From Candidatus Hydrogenedentota bacterium (GTDB lineage: Bacteria; Hydrogenedentota; Hydrogenedentia; Hydrogenedentales; CAILVY01), in the NCBI GenBank assembly GCA_029565395.1, contig JAKQOG010000178.1, positions 62,001 to 126,000 on the forward strand: a stretch of DNA of 64,000 nt, in the 5' to 3' direction. The notes under the pieces are model-generated. The model worked only from the letters and a program-made list of their open reading frames with translations. It was not told the DNA's origin and did no database searches. The position numbers were made by a program, and so were the translations under genes. Shown in pieces: positions 50,411 through 59,878 of the stretch (within the stretch, counting starts at the first letter, position 1; every line of letters begins with the position of its first letter).

Positions 50411-51219
50411 GCCTTTGCCTCCATCGCCGTGAAAGCTGCGTGTTCGCGGACGTCTTCCATCGTCATGCGTCCGCCCATGCGAATACGCTCCCGCAGTTTG
50501 GTCAGGGTGTCATCAATCCGGGTTACCGCTCCCGCAAACAGCCGCTCGGCGGCATCCGTCTCGATAAACTGCGTGACGCACCCATTCTGCATCACTATCC
50601 GGGCATCGGAAAGCAACGCAATCCGCGGATCGTGGGTCACAAACACAAAGATTTTTTTATATTGCCGCAACAATTCCAAAGCGCGCGTACGATGAATGCC
50701 CGCGTTTTCCACCTCGTCCAGCAGCACAATGGGGGTGTTGCAAATGATGGTCGCATCCGCAATCAAAAGCGCACGGGTCTGCCCCCCGGATAACTCTGTC
50801 ATTCGGATCGACGCGATGACGGGTTCGCCGGTCAACTGATTCGCAAAATCCAGCGTCTTCTCCATCAGCGACGACACCATGCCGCCATCATTGGTGCGAA
50901 TCCCCGCATGGGTCCGTAAAAATTCGCCCACCGGCAAATCGGACAGGAAGTTGGTGTGCTGCGTTATCAACGCTATGGGATTTAACGACGGATCCTCTCT
51001 ATATTGCGCGGGGGGGGTCTTCCCATCTATCAAAATCCGGCGCCCGGTCGGGGTATCGCCATTGGCAAATAACTCAATATCGTTGATAAACGTGGTTTTG
51101 CCCGACCCTGTCGGGCCCACAATACTGATCACCTGACCCATGGAAAGATCGATTCGCGCCACCGGTTCCGGCGTGGAATCTTTTCCGTGTCCGCCGAGGA
51201 TTGTAATCTGTTGTATCAT
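50407..51219 (-). CDS. ABC-type ATPase of a metallocofactor operon
   Basis: A 270-residue soluble ATP-binding protein. Walker A is GPTGSGKTTF, the signature is LSGGQ (MTELSGGQTRALLIADATI), Walker B is PIVLLDEVENAG and the switch is FVTHDPRI. There is no membrane subunit gene. It is first in the operon with GTPase and Fe-S protein. Promoter TTGACA-N16-TATAAT is directly upstream and an Rrf2 gene lies beyond. It may power transfer of a cofactor or metal rather than import (inference). Confidence 0.75.
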   Translation of the reverse strand: MIQQITILGGHGKDSTPEPVARIDLSMGQVISIVGPTGSGKTTFINDIELFANGDTPTGRRILIDGKTPPAQYREDPSLNPIALITQHTNFLSDLPVGEFLRTHAGIRTNDGGMVSSLMEKTLDFANQLTGEPVIASIRMTELSGGQTRALLIADATIICNTPIVLLDEVENAGIHRTRALELLRQYKKIFVFVTHDPRIALLSDARIVMQNGCVTQFIETDAAERLFAGAVTRIDDTLTKLRERIRMGGRMTMEDVREHAAFTAMEAKA

Positions 51220-51251
51220 GATATATGCTCCTTTGGTTGTCTCTATAACTT

Positions 51252-51279
51252 ATTATATCATAAAACTCTGGAATGTCAA
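51252..51279 (-). promoter_or_regulatory. consensus sigma-70 promoter of the Fe-S operon
   Basis: On the minus strand TTGACA (51279-51274) and TATAAT (51257-51252), 16 bases apart; both hexamers are perfect. It is about 33 bases before the ATPase ATG. The short gap to the Rrf2 gene makes it a likely Rrf2 target. Confidence 0.8.
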
Positions 51280-51297
51280 TAAAAAAATTTTGCTGGC

Positions 51298-51699
51298 TTA
51301 TAACACGTCGGCAATGGTGGTATTTTCTAGTTTGGTGGAGACGTAATCCCGGATATCTTTAAACACCGCAATCAGTTTTGTTTCTTTTTCCACAGGGGTG
51401 GATTCGTAGAAGTAGGTGCTGACGGATTCCGTGGGGGCCAATGCGCCGTCAAAGAGCCGAACGATTTCAGCTAACATAATCGTGTCCGGCGTTTTAGAGA
51501 GCCGATAGCCGCCGTGCTGGCCTTTTTGGCTATAAACATACCGCGCATTTTTTAATGTCAATAAGATTTGTTGAAGAAATTTCTGCGGGATGGCCTGTTC
51601 TTGAGCGATCGTTTCCCCATTGATATATTCCCCTGGTTTATGCCGTGCCAGGCAAATCAGGGCCAATAGGGCGTATTCACTTCTAGTCGTCAATTTCAT
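51298..51699 (-). CDS. Rrf2-family transcription regulator
   Basis: About 133 residues from MKLTTRSEYALLALICLARH, the typical Rrf2 winged-helix start, then AQEQAIPQKFLQQILLTLKN and SQKGQHGGYRLSK. The three cysteines that hold the Fe-S cluster of IscR or NsrR are absent, so it must sense something else, as CymR does. It is on the same strand as, and directly upstream of, the ATPase-GTPase-Fe-S operon, which makes it the likely controller. Confidence 0.88.
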   Translation of the reverse strand: MKLTTRSEYALLALICLARHKPGEYINGETIAQEQAIPQKFLQQILLTLKNARYVYSQKGQHGGYRLSKTPDTIMLAEIVRLFDGALAPTESVSTYFYESTPVEKETKLIAVFKDIRDYVSTKLENTTIADVL

Positions 51700-51808
51700 A
51701 ATAGACAATATTCCAAAAAGTTTGCTAATTGAGAATATCAGATTCCTTTACCAGTTGCAACTGCAAATTTTGCACGTGACCTTTGAGATGGGAAATTTCA
51801 AAAATTAC

Positions 51809-51838
51809 TTGAAAATGCCTTCCCCGCCGTGGTATTAT
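51809..51838 (+). promoter_or_regulatory. candidate promoter of the DUF1559 gene
   Basis: TTGAAA (51809-51814), 18 bases, TATTAT (51833-51838), 45 bases before the 51883 ATG, in AT-rich DNA. Confidence 0.5.
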
Positions 51839-51882
51839 TTTTTAAAATTTCGTAATAACGCTATGCTAACGGGAGAAGAATC

Positions 51883-52848
51883 ATGCATCGCACAACAACA
51901 AAAGGGTTCACGCTCATTGAATTGCTGGTTGTCATTGCCATTATTGGAATTTTAGCTGCAATCCTGTTGCCTGCGCTGGCCCGCGCGCGGGAGGCGGCGC
52001 GGCGCTCATCGTGTCAGAACAATCTTAAGGAATTCTCATTAATATTCAAGATGTATTCGAATGAGAGCCGCGGGGAGATGTTTCCGCCCTGTGCGCCTTT
52101 CGGGAATCCGTTTATGAACGGCATGACGCTCTTTAGCGCGCCCAGCGCTGCGGCGGTGTATCCGGAATATCTATCGGATTTGAACATATCAAAATGCCCT
52201 TCGGATACCGGTGTGGACGCGGGCGGGACCTATGTTGCCGCGCGCCTTCCGAATGACGGTGATTTTGAGAGTTGGGTGCAATCTGCACGGGATGCAGGAG
52301 ACAAGGATTCGGAGAATTATTTCCTTAGCGCGCAATTGGGCCGGTCCTATATGTATAAAGGATTCGCCTCGACCTGTATTGAAGAATATTATGGGATCTG
52401 GGGCGCGATGGGAGCGCAGCCGTTTGATCGCGTGATAAATGTAATCAACATCCAGCCGGTAGTGCGGGTGAAAGACTTTTCCGATGACCTCGGCATGGAC
52501 GCGGGCAGTTGGCCCTCCATGGTGGATCAAACGATTGCAAAAGGCACGGCGGGCGGCGATAAAGTGCTGCGGTTGCGTGAAGGTATTGAGCGGTTCTTTA
52601 TAACCGACATAAATAATCCGGCGGCCAGCGCCCATGCACAAAGCACCATCGCGGTACAATGGGACACCTTTGGCAGTTTTGGAGATTCAGCCGCGACGGC
52701 GGGAGGAACCGTCTTCAATCATGTTCCTGGCGGATGCAATGTGTTGTACATGGATGGCCATGCCGCGTTCATCCGGTATCCAGGAGAGTATCCGGTTGTC
52801 AATGATTCCGGAATGTTACTGGAAAACAGCCACTTCGGTTTATATTGA
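51883..52848 (+). CDS. DUF1559-type prepilin-like protein
   Basis: A 321-residue protein. The N-terminal cleavage/methylation motif is [20 protein letters not shown], cut before Phe in type IV pilin-like proteins. A type II secretion G-like mature domain follows with [20 protein letters not shown], and a C-terminal [20 protein letters not shown] block typical of DUF1559. Such proteins are numerous in Planctomycetota and Lentisphaerota; each genome carries tens. It is probably surface or periplasmic. GGGAGAAG precedes the ATG. Confidence 0.88.
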   Translation: MHRTTTKGFTLIELLVVIAIIGILAAILLPALARAREAARRSSCQNNLKEFSLIFKMYSNESRGEMFPPCAPFGNPFMNGMTLFSAPSAAAVYPEYLSDLNISKCPSDTGVDAGGTYVAARLPNDGDFESWVQSARDAGDKDSENYFLSAQLGRSYMYKGFASTCIEEYYGIWGAMGAQPFDRVINVINIQPVVRVKDFSDDLGMDAGSWPSMVDQTIAKGTAGGDKVLRLREGIERFFITDINNPAASAHAQSTIAVQWDTFGSFGDSAATAGGTVFNHVPGGCNVLYMDGHAAFIRYPGEYPVVNDSGMLLENSHFGLY

Positions 52849-52890
52849 TACTTCCCCAATCCGAGCAGCGGACTAGAGTGGAGATGATGG

Positions 52891-53745
52891 ATGGGTGCAT
52901 ATGTAAAAATGGCGGCCACGCTGTTGTTGGTGTTCTTGCCCGTGTTCGGAATGTCATGTGGGCGCCCCCATCCGGAAATTACCGCCGGCACGTCGCTGGT
53001 TCAGGAATTGGCCAATGATCTGTTGCGGACAAAGGTTCCTGCGCGAACCCTGCTGCCGCCGGACATGTGCCCTGGGCATTACGATATGCGCCCTGGCGAC
53101 ATTGAGGCAGTTGCTCAGTGCCGGCTGTTGTTGATCCAGCCCTGGCAGAAGGGCATGCCGAATATCACGGGAGCCATAAAGGCCGCTGGCATATCGGAGG
53201 AGCGGGTGCGGGTGGTGCCCGTGGATGGAAACTGGATGGTTCCGGAAAAACGTGCGGAAGCGGCGCGCGCCATTGGGGCTATGCTTGCGGAAGAATTCCC
53301 CGATCAGAAAGACATTATTCTGGCGCGTGCGGAAGCGTTGGCGGCACAGACGCTTGCGGCAGGGACAGCGGTTCAGGGACGGCTGGCCTCAGTGCGGTCC
53401 TCCTCAATTTCTGTTCTTTGCAATGAACAACAGGCGCCCTTTGTTCAGTGGGCGGGGTTTCACGTGGTGAAAACCTTTGGCCGTCCGGAGGGTTTGAGCG
53501 TGGCGCTCGTGGAGGAGTTGACGCGCCTCGCGAAGGAAGACGGCGTGGCGCTCGTGATTGACAATATGCAGAGCGGAAGCACTAAAATGGGCGAAAGTCT
53601 GGCGCGTACAACAGCAACGGTGCACGTGCTTCTGTCCAATTTTCCCGGCTCGGAACCCGGCACGGAGAGATGGGAAGGCATGATGAATAAAAACGTGGAC
53701 ACGCTCCTGGCCGGGGTGGAAGCGTGGCGAAAAGCGCATGGGTGA
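52891..53745 (+). CDS. ZnuA-like metal-binding lipoprotein
   Basis: A 284-residue substrate-binding protein of a metal ABC importer. A lipobox follows the signal (LLLVFLPVFGMSC), so it is probably membrane-anchored. The pattern resembles ZnuA/MntC with GTSLVQELANDLL and HYDMRPGDIEAVAQC, and a C-terminal LARTTATVHVLLSNFPGSEP, but the usual His-rich loop is missing. It overlaps the ATPase gene by eight bases. The metal is most likely zinc or manganese; this is inferred. Confidence 0.75.
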   Translation: MGAYVKMAATLLLVFLPVFGMSCGRPHPEITAGTSLVQELANDLLRTKVPARTLLPPDMCPGHYDMRPGDIEAVAQCRLLLIQPWQKGMPNITGAIKAAGISEERVRVVPVDGNWMVPEKRAEAARAIGAMLAEEFPDQKDIILARAEALAAQTLAAGTAVQGRLASVRSSSISVLCNEQQAPFVQWAGFHVVKTFGRPEGLSVALVEELTRLAKEDGVALVIDNMQSGSTKMGESLARTTATVHVLLSNFPGSEPGTERWEGMMNKNVDTLLAGVEAWRKAHG

Positions 53746-54508
53746 ACCGTTGGTGGATATCCATGGGGCGTCGGTGGCGCGGCATGGCCCGCTCGTGCTG
53801 CGGGACATCACATTGCATGTTCACCGGGGCGAGTTCGTAGGGATAATTGGTCCTAACGGGGCGGGGAAAACCACCTTGCTCATGATGATCAATGCTCTGC
53901 TTGCACCCGCACACGGCCAGGTGGACATTCTTGGGGTACGGCTGCCGACATGGCGCGGCTACCGGATCCGCCGCCGCATTGGCTATGTCGCCCAGGTGGA
54001 AAGTGTCGATCCCCGGCTCCCCATGACGGTGAGAGAAACGGTGCAGCTTGGTGCGGCGGGGCGGCTTGGTTGGTTTCACCGGCTGGGAAGAGAAGAGGCG
54101 CGGAAGGCGGACGAGGCCCTGAACCAAACGGGGTTGACCCGGCTTGCCCAACGGCCTATCGGGCAACTATCGGGAGGAGAATACCAGCGCACGGCCATTG
54201 CGCGCGCTTTGGTGCAATCGCCGGAATTGTTTCTGTTTGACGAGCCCACGGCCTCGGTGGATCCGCGTGCGCAGCGGGATATTTTGCACATCATCCAGGA
54301 AATGCATCTGGATCGGGGCGCGACCGCCCTTTACGTCACGCACGATCTGCATACGCTGCCGGAACGCTGCACCCGCCTTGTGCTGATGAAGGAAGGGCGC
54401 GTCTGGCGGGACGGCCCGAAAGAAGAAATGCTCGCCCCGGCCTTGCTCCGGGAATTGTATGAACGTGCAGGAGGAGGGAGTTCCAATGGCGGACCGGGAG
54501 AGCCTTGA
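53738..54508 (+). CDS. ZnuC-like metal ABC importer ATPase
   Basis: A 256-residue ABC ATPase. Walker A is GPNGAGKTTL, the signature LSGGEYQR, Walker B LFLFDEPTASVD and the switch VTHDLHTL. It fits the ZnuC/MntB group. Its 3' end touches the permease gene (stop then ATG with no gap). It provides energy to the metal importer. Confidence 0.88.
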   Translation: MGEPLVDIHGASVARHGPLVLRDITLHVHRGEFVGIIGPNGAGKTTLLMMINALLAPAHGQVDILGVRLPTWRGYRIRRRIGYVAQVESVDPRLPMTVRETVQLGAAGRLGWFHRLGREEARKADEALNQTGLTRLAQRPIGQLSGGEYQRTAIARALVQSPELFLFDEPTASVDPRAQRDILHIIQEMHLDRGATALYVTHDLHTLPERCTRLVLMKEGRVWRDGPKEEMLAPALLRELYERAGGGSSNGGPGEP

Positions 54509-55309
54509 ATGATGCCACAGTATCTGATCAATGCAATTCTGGCGGGCCTCTTCGCGGGAGTGTCATGCTCGCTGGCGGGGGCGTTTGTGGTTACGATGCA
54601 TTTATCGTTTCTGGGTGTGTGTATCGCGCATGCGGCGTTCGCGGGCGCATTGATGGGGGTGTGGCTCGGTTTTGATCCGCTCTTAGGCGCATTATTCTTC
54701 AGCTTGGGCGCTTCGGCACTGGTGGGTCCGCTGGCGGATCGAGGCGAGTTAAGCCCCGACGCCTCGATAGGCATTGTGTTTTCGTTTATGATTGGTTTGG
54801 CCTTTTTATTCCTGGGTTTGACGCCCGGCTCCCGCACCGAAGCGCTCTCGCTGTTTTGGGGAAGCATTCTGACAATCTCCCCACAGGATTTGCTCTTTCT
54901 GGGCATGGTGGCGGTGGCGGTGACGCTGGGGATCCTTGTTTTCAATAAGGAAATTCATGCCACGGCCTGCCACCGGAATGTCGCGGCGGCCATAGGCATT
55001 CCCGCCACCCTCGTTTTCTATGCCATGCTCTTCGCCACCGGGGCAACCATTGCCGTGAGCCTGCGGAGCATCGGCGGCCTGCTTATTTACAGCCTGGTGG
55101 TAAATCCGGCGGCCTCCGCATTGCAGTTGACATACCGATTCAACCTAATGCTCCTGTTATCCGTCCTTTTTGGCGTGGGTGCATGCTGGATCGGCCTCGC
55201 CGCCTCCTACTGCTGGGACCTTCCGGCAGGGGCCGCCATCGTTCTCAGTTCCTCCGTGCTTTTTGCCGTTTGCACCGTGATGTCCCCTAAACGGAGGGCT
55301 CAACAATGA
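54509..55309 (+). CDS. ZnuB-like metal ABC importer permease
   Basis: A 266-residue membrane protein of the ABC-3 family with about eight helices (SCSLAGAFVVTMHLSFLGVC; GFDPLLGALFFSLGASALVG). The GLLIYSLVVNPAASALQL loop is a family hallmark, with RSIGGLL just before. Its ATG follows the ATPase stop directly. Together the three genes form a complete importer. Confidence 0.88.
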   Translation: MMPQYLINAILAGLFAGVSCSLAGAFVVTMHLSFLGVCIAHAAFAGALMGVWLGFDPLLGALFFSLGASALVGPLADRGELSPDASIGIVFSFMIGLAFLFLGLTPGSRTEALSLFWGSILTISPQDLLFLGMVAVAVTLGILVFNKEIHATACHRNVAAAIGIPATLVFYAMLFATGATIAVSLRSIGGLLIYSLVVNPAASALQLTYRFNLMLLLSVLFGVGACWIGLAASYCWDLPAGAAIVLSSSVLFAVCTVMSPKRRAQQ

Positions 55310-55941
55310 CCGCTTCCGTTTTTAAGGACATGACACAAAAGATACGCACTTTTTTTGACAATCTCGCCGCAGAGTGGGACCAATCCACCTGTCCACAGCA
55401 TTCGGAACGCTTGAAAACCCTGGTTCACCGTTTGAATATCCCCCTACAGGCAAAAATTCTTGATGTGGGCAGCGGCACCGGCGTGCTGTTGCCGTTGTTG
55501 GCGCCCCCCGAACAATACCAACGCTGGGTGGTGGCTATCGATCTTGCTTTTCTAATGATGCGCGCGGCGCGGCGCCGCACGGATTGCGCCCAGAGGCGCG
55601 TTTTGTGCGTTCAAACCGATGTGCTCACGCCTCCTTTTCGTCCTGAAACCTTTGATTGGGTTATTTGCAACAGTGTGTTTCCCCACTTCCTCGATCAACA
55701 AGCCTGTTTGCATCAACTTGCCTGGGTATTGCGTCCGGGCGGGGCCTTTGTAGTGTGCCACACGCAAAGCCGCGAAGCCATTAATGAATTTCATCGCTCG
55801 AAAGGCGGACTTATCGGCGGACACGAGCTTCCGGATATGAAGGATATGGAATTACTGTTTCACCGTGCAGGGCTCCATGTCCAGATACATGAAAACACTC
55901 CGGAATATTATCTGATAACAGCGCGGAAACAAACCGGATAA
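55306..55941 (+). CDS. class I SAM-dependent methyltransferase
   Basis: A 211-residue methyltransferase. Motif I is ILDVGSGTGVLLPLL, motif post-I WVVAIDLAFLMMRA, motif II FDWVICNSVFPHFLDQ. Start overlaps the permease stop by four bases, so it is in the metal importer operon. Methyltransferases are sometimes co-transcribed with metal uptake for cofactor or metallophore work; no evidence here tells which. The last 12 residues are basic. Confidence 0.82.
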   Translation: MTASVFKDMTQKIRTFFDNLAAEWDQSTCPQHSERLKTLVHRLNIPLQAKILDVGSGTGVLLPLLAPPEQYQRWVVAIDLAFLMMRAARRRTDCAQRRVLCVQTDVLTPPFRPETFDWVICNSVFPHFLDQQACLHQLAWVLRPGGAFVVCHTQSREAINEFHRSKGGLIGGHELPDMKDMELLFHRAGLHVQIHENTPEYYLITARKQTG

Positions 55942-56127
55942 ACAATTTTCTAAAATATCCGGGAACGCGGTTTCAGGCAAATAGATTTCCTTTTTGGACT
56001 GCGCCAAGGGCTCACCCCGTACTGCCCTTCCCTCCCAACGGAACAACCTGACACCCGATCTACAGAAAATATCTTGTCAACATCGGAGGGTGATTTGCGT
56101 CATAATGGGCAAAGGAGTGTTAAGAAA

Positions 56128-59100
56128 ATGCATATACCTCTATGGACACGATCTGACGCGAAGGTGGTCCGCCGGGTGCTCGCTGGTCGGCGGAATGATT
56201 TTGGCGTGTTGGTGCGGCGGTATTTGCCCACAGTGCTGGCGGTGGCTCACGGCCATCTTGGAAATCGGGCGGATGCGGAGGATGTGGCGCAGGAAAGTTT
56301 CCTGGCGGCCTATCAGCGGCTGAATACCTTGCGGGAGCCGCATAAGTTTCCGTCGTGGTTGTTGGCCATCGCTCGGAACACGGCCGTAAGCTGGCAGCGG
56401 CATCAGAAAAACGAAGTGCCTTTGGATGAGGGGATTCTTTCATTGTCTTTACCGCAGGAGCAGCCTGCACTGGAGCGCCGTGAAATGCAGGAACTATTGC
56501 ATAAAACGTTGATGGAACTGGAGCCGGACACGCGGGAAATCCTCATGCTCCATTATTATGCCGGACATTCGTTGCGCGAGATTGCGGCCATGCAGGGCAT
56601 CACGCGCCTGGCGGCGGCGAAACGTCTGCAACGGGCGCGGGAATCATTGGGCGCAGCGTTTTTAAAACAAATTCCGGAAGCGCCTGCACGGCAAGTCTTA
56701 AAGAAACATGCGAAGAAGATTACGGCGGCGGCATTGGCGGCGGGCACGGTCTGGAAAGCCGCTCCGGCGCATGGCATGGTGGCGGGGCTGGTTATCGGCG
56801 CGGCGAAACTTACCGCGGGAGCGTCCATTACTCTTTTGCTGTTAGGCGGCGCTTTTATCAGTGCGCCGTCGCTGTTGGGCTGGGAGCCCAACTTCTCCGA
56901 GGCGGCTCAAGCAGAAGCCCAGCCCGCCGCGGCGCCGCTTGCCCTTCCTGAATCCTCTGCAACGGCTATTGAAGAACCGGTAGAAGCAGCCGTTCCGGAG
57001 GAAAGCGGACATTACTCAATCAGCAACGTGCTCGTGACACCTTTTGATCAAGTGATTGGCAATGCGCGTGTAGTGGCGGAACGTGTTACGTGGAAACCGG
57101 AAGAATTGCCGCCCGCCAAAACAGAGAAATGGGTCGTTGCGGCCAATGAAAACGGAATTTTTACCTTTGAGGATTTGCCCTCCGGCGCGTATTCCATCAC
57201 GGCGCAAACCAGACTTCTGGGCGGCGCGCACGATTTCCTGATCACAAAAGAGGGCAAGGTTCGCGGACCACGGAACGTTAAAATGTATCCGTTTTTGCGG
57301 TCCTATGGGGTGGTGCAGGATGGCACTGGGAATCCGGTTGCGGGAGCCGTGCTGTATCCTGTTTCTCATGAATTGTTCCCTGAACAGGAATTTGACCACG
57401 TGACCGTGGCGGGCATCCGGGCATGCACGGACGCCGAGGGCCGGTTCCGTTTCGAGGGGATTATCCCCGGTGCGTGGAAGATTTTTGTTGTTGCACCCGG
57501 CCATGTGCCCTTTTACACGGACTACATACCGTTTTACGGACTCCGCACGACAATTGTGATTGAGAAGCCAGGCAGCATGATACTCCGGGTAGCCGATACC
57601 TCCGGCAAGGTTATTGCGGGAGTAAAAGGTCAGATTGTTTCAGGAAAGAGTGTGTCCACCTATGATAATTATCAGCCGAAGCACCGGGTGCAACAATCGT
57701 TTGTTTCCGGGGAAGACGGGGTATTCCGCATCGATCCCATTGCGAGCGGCGAGTATGCATTTTCCATCGAAGATGCAATGTTAACTCTGGCAAATCTGAA
57801 TCAATCGGTGCGCGTGAAACCCGGAGCGGAGGCACAGGTTGACCTGATCGTCACGCAAGGGGCAATGATCCTTGGCCGGGTGATCAACAGTGCATCGGGG
57901 GAAGGAATAGCCGGGATCCCGGTACATGCCTATCTCCGTCAGAGGAACGTGCTGGTACAGCGCGAGGTACTAACTGGTCCTGACGGCGCCTATGCGCTTA
58001 CAGGGCTGCCAGGCGGAGAATATGAAGTGATGGCAAGGAAGGCGCCCAAAGGTGATTTCATGCATAAGCGGTTGACCGTCTTGGTAAAGGCGGGAGAAAC
58101 CGTTGATCATCAGGATTTCACTGTTGAGCCCCTGGCGGCACTTGCCGGACGGGTAGTCAATGCCGATGGATCACCCGCCGCGGCAGAAGTGACGCTCCGT
58201 GGGGGGCAGTACGCGGAAACGCAATCCGGTGTGGACGGCTCCTTTTCGTTTCCGGTGAAGCTGGAAGGCAGTGTGACGATAAGCGCTTCGACTAGTTCTA
58301 TGAAGAGCTTGCCGGTAAAGGTTGACCTGAGTGCGGAACAGACCCAGGAACTCGTGTTGGAACTTACAGTAGTTGCCAGCGGGGGGATCGAAGGCTTCGT
58401 TTATGAAGAGGACGGGAAACCCGCTTATGGAGTCATCGTCAGTGAACAGTACCTCAATTCAGGACAGCATTGGAGCGAATCATCCGAAGAGACCACACCG
58501 GACGGGCGGTTCCTGCTGACTGGGCTGTCTGCGGGGGAATACCAATTGCACGCCAGACGGCGCGGTGGGTACGGAGCATCGTATATACCGGTTACGGTGG
58601 CGGTGGCGGACGGCGCCATCACGCGGAATGTTGAAATTCGGCCTGAGCCTGCGGGTGATCTGAGTATCGAAGGCACTGTGTATTATCCAAGCGGGCTGCG
58701 GTGTCCGTTTGCGGTACTGTCATTGGGTGAAACACAAGGCACTGCCACGGGGCCGTTAGGCAATTTTACTTTCAACAATCTCCGGGAAGGGTCGTATACG
58801 GTCTTTGCGATGTCGCCAGGATACTCGCCCGCCATAGTGAGCGGCGTGGCCGCCGGCACGCGCGATCTGCAAGTTGTCCTTGAATCGTATTGCCAGTTGA
58901 GCGGCACGGTTCTTGATGCGGTGACCCGTCAACCCGTGCAGGAATTCCAGGTGGCGTACACGGGGATGATAAATGTAAGTTTCCAGCATGAAGTTCTGCG
59001 TAACAATGAAGGCAGCTTTTCCGATCCGAAGGGAAAGTTCCACTTCGATAAAGTTCCTGCCTTGCCCCTGGTGCTGCATGTCAGGGCGGCAGGCTATGCC

Positions 59101-59697
59101 CCATGGCAGCAAGCGCTTGACGATGCCGAAGGCGGAGAGGAAATCACCGTAGCGGTTGAATTAAGTCCTGCGGTGCGCGTCACGGGTACGGTCCGAAACG
59201 AAGCGGGCGAACCGGTCCCGTTCGCCAGGATCAGGGTGCCGGATACTCCCCAGCAACTCGCAACCGAGTCGGATACTGCCGGTAATTTCACCCTGGAGGA
59301 GTTGTCCGCCGGACGGGAAACAACGCTGATTGTTTCTTCCGACGCCTATGCCTCCGTGTGCGTTACGGTTATCCCCGGAAGCACCGGACCGCTTGATATC
59401 GTGATGCAGCAAGGAGGCTCCGTGCGGGTGCGCGCTCTTCTGAATGGCCGGCCGAGCCCGAAATTCTTCGTGAAGGTCGAGGGGGCGGATGCTTTGCCCA
59501 AGTTGGCGCTGGAACCGTCCGAAGAGGCCGTTATTCATGGCGTTGCGGCAGGAGACGTGGAAGTGACTGTTCAAGTGCAAAATGGCGACACTATTGCGCA
59601 ACAGACGGTAGCCGCAACAGTAATAAGGGGTCAAGAAACATGTGTTGACGTGGATATACAGACAAATACCGAGACGGTATCTGGGGGAGAATCCTGA
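56128..59697 (+). CDS. ECF sigma factor fused to a membrane anchor and carboxypeptidase-regulatory repeats
   Basis: A 1189-residue chimera. Residues ~15-90 are sigma region 2 (FGVLVRRYLPTVLAVAHGHL, NRADAEDVAQESFLAAYQRL) and ~130-185 region 4 (EPDTREILMLHYYAGHSLRE, MQGITRLAAAKRLQRARESL). Two hydrophobic helices near 205-260 (AAALAAGTVW; GASITLLLLGGAFISAPSLL) cross the membrane. The remaining ~900 residues are a run of beta-sandwich carboxypeptidase-regulatory-like domains, e.g. DGAYALTGLPGGEYEVMARK, TTPDGRFLLTGLSAGEYQLH and AGNFTLEELSAGRETTLIVS. AAGGAG marks the ATG at 56128 (the frame is open to a TTG at 56074). Confidence 0.85.
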   Translation: MHIPLWTRSDAKVVRRVLAGRRNDFGVLVRRYLPTVLAVAHGHLGNRADAEDVAQESFLAAYQRLNTLREPHKFPSWLLAIARNTAVSWQRHQKNEVPLDEGILSLSLPQEQPALERREMQELLHKTLMELEPDTREILMLHYYAGHSLREIAAMQGITRLAAAKRLQRARESLGAAFLKQIPEAPARQVLKKHAKKITAAALAAGTVWKAAPAHGMVAGLVIGAAKLTAGASITLLLLGGAFISAPSLLGWEPNFSEAAQAEAQPAAAPLALPESSATAIEEPVEAAVPEESGHYSISNVLVTPFDQVIGNARVVAERVTWKPEELPPAKTEKWVVAANENGIFTFEDLPSGAYSITAQTRLLGGAHDFLITKEGKVRGPRNVKMYPFLRSYGVVQDGTGNPVAGAVLYPVSHELFPEQEFDHVTVAGIRACTDAEGRFRFEGIIPGAWKIFVVAPGHVPFYTDYIPFYGLRTTIVIEKPGSMILRVADTSGKVIAGVKGQIVSGKSVSTYDNYQPKHRVQQSFVSGEDGVFRIDPIASGEYAFSIEDAMLTLANLNQSVRVKPGAEAQVDLIVTQGAMILGRVINSASGEGIAGIPVHAYLRQRNVLVQREVLTGPDGAYALTGLPGGEYEVMARKAPKGDFMHKRLTVLVKAGETVDHQDFTVEPLAALAGRVVNADGSPAAAEVTLRGGQYAETQSGVDGSFSFPVKLEGSVTISASTSSMKSLPVKVDLSAEQTQELVLELTVVASGGIEGFVYEEDGKPAYGVIVSEQYLNSGQHWSESSEETTPDGRFLLTGLSAGEYQLHARRRGGYGASYIPVTVAVADGAITRNVEIRPEPAGDLSIEGTVYYPSGLRCPFAVLSLGETQGTATGPLGNFTFNNLREGSYTVFAMSPGYSPAIVSGVAAGTRDLQVVLESYCQLSGTVLDAVTRQPVQEFQVAYTGMINVSFQHEVLRNNEGSFSDPKGKFHFDKVPALPLVLHVRAAGYAPWQQALDDAEGGEEITVAVELSPAVRVTGTVRNEAGEPVPFARIRVPDTPQQLATESDTAGNFTLEELSAGRETTLIVSSDAYASVCVTVIPGSTGPLDIVMQQGGSVRVRALLNGRPSPKFFVKVEGADALPKLALEPSEEAVIHGVAAGDVEVTVQVQNGDTIAQQTVAATVIRGQETCVDVDIQTNTETVSGGES

Positions 59698-59746
59698 GCA
59701 ATTCTTAAACAAAGCGCGCAAACAATAAAAATTTCCCTTACTCAAT

Positions 59747-59780
59747 GGTGGCGGGTTACATGACAGCAGGGCCCGCCACC
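59747..59780 (+). terminator. Rho-independent terminator
   Basis: GGTGGCGGG, 16-base loop, CCCGCCACC, then GTTCCTTTT, 50 bases after the sigma-fusion stop. Confidence 0.75.
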
Positions 59781-59878
59781 GTTCCTTTTAGTATCCCCCA
59801 GTTGAATAATGAGGAGGCGTTGGTGGTAAATAAGCAGGAGAGCGCTGGAATAGTTTTTATAAGGAAAGGGTACATGCG

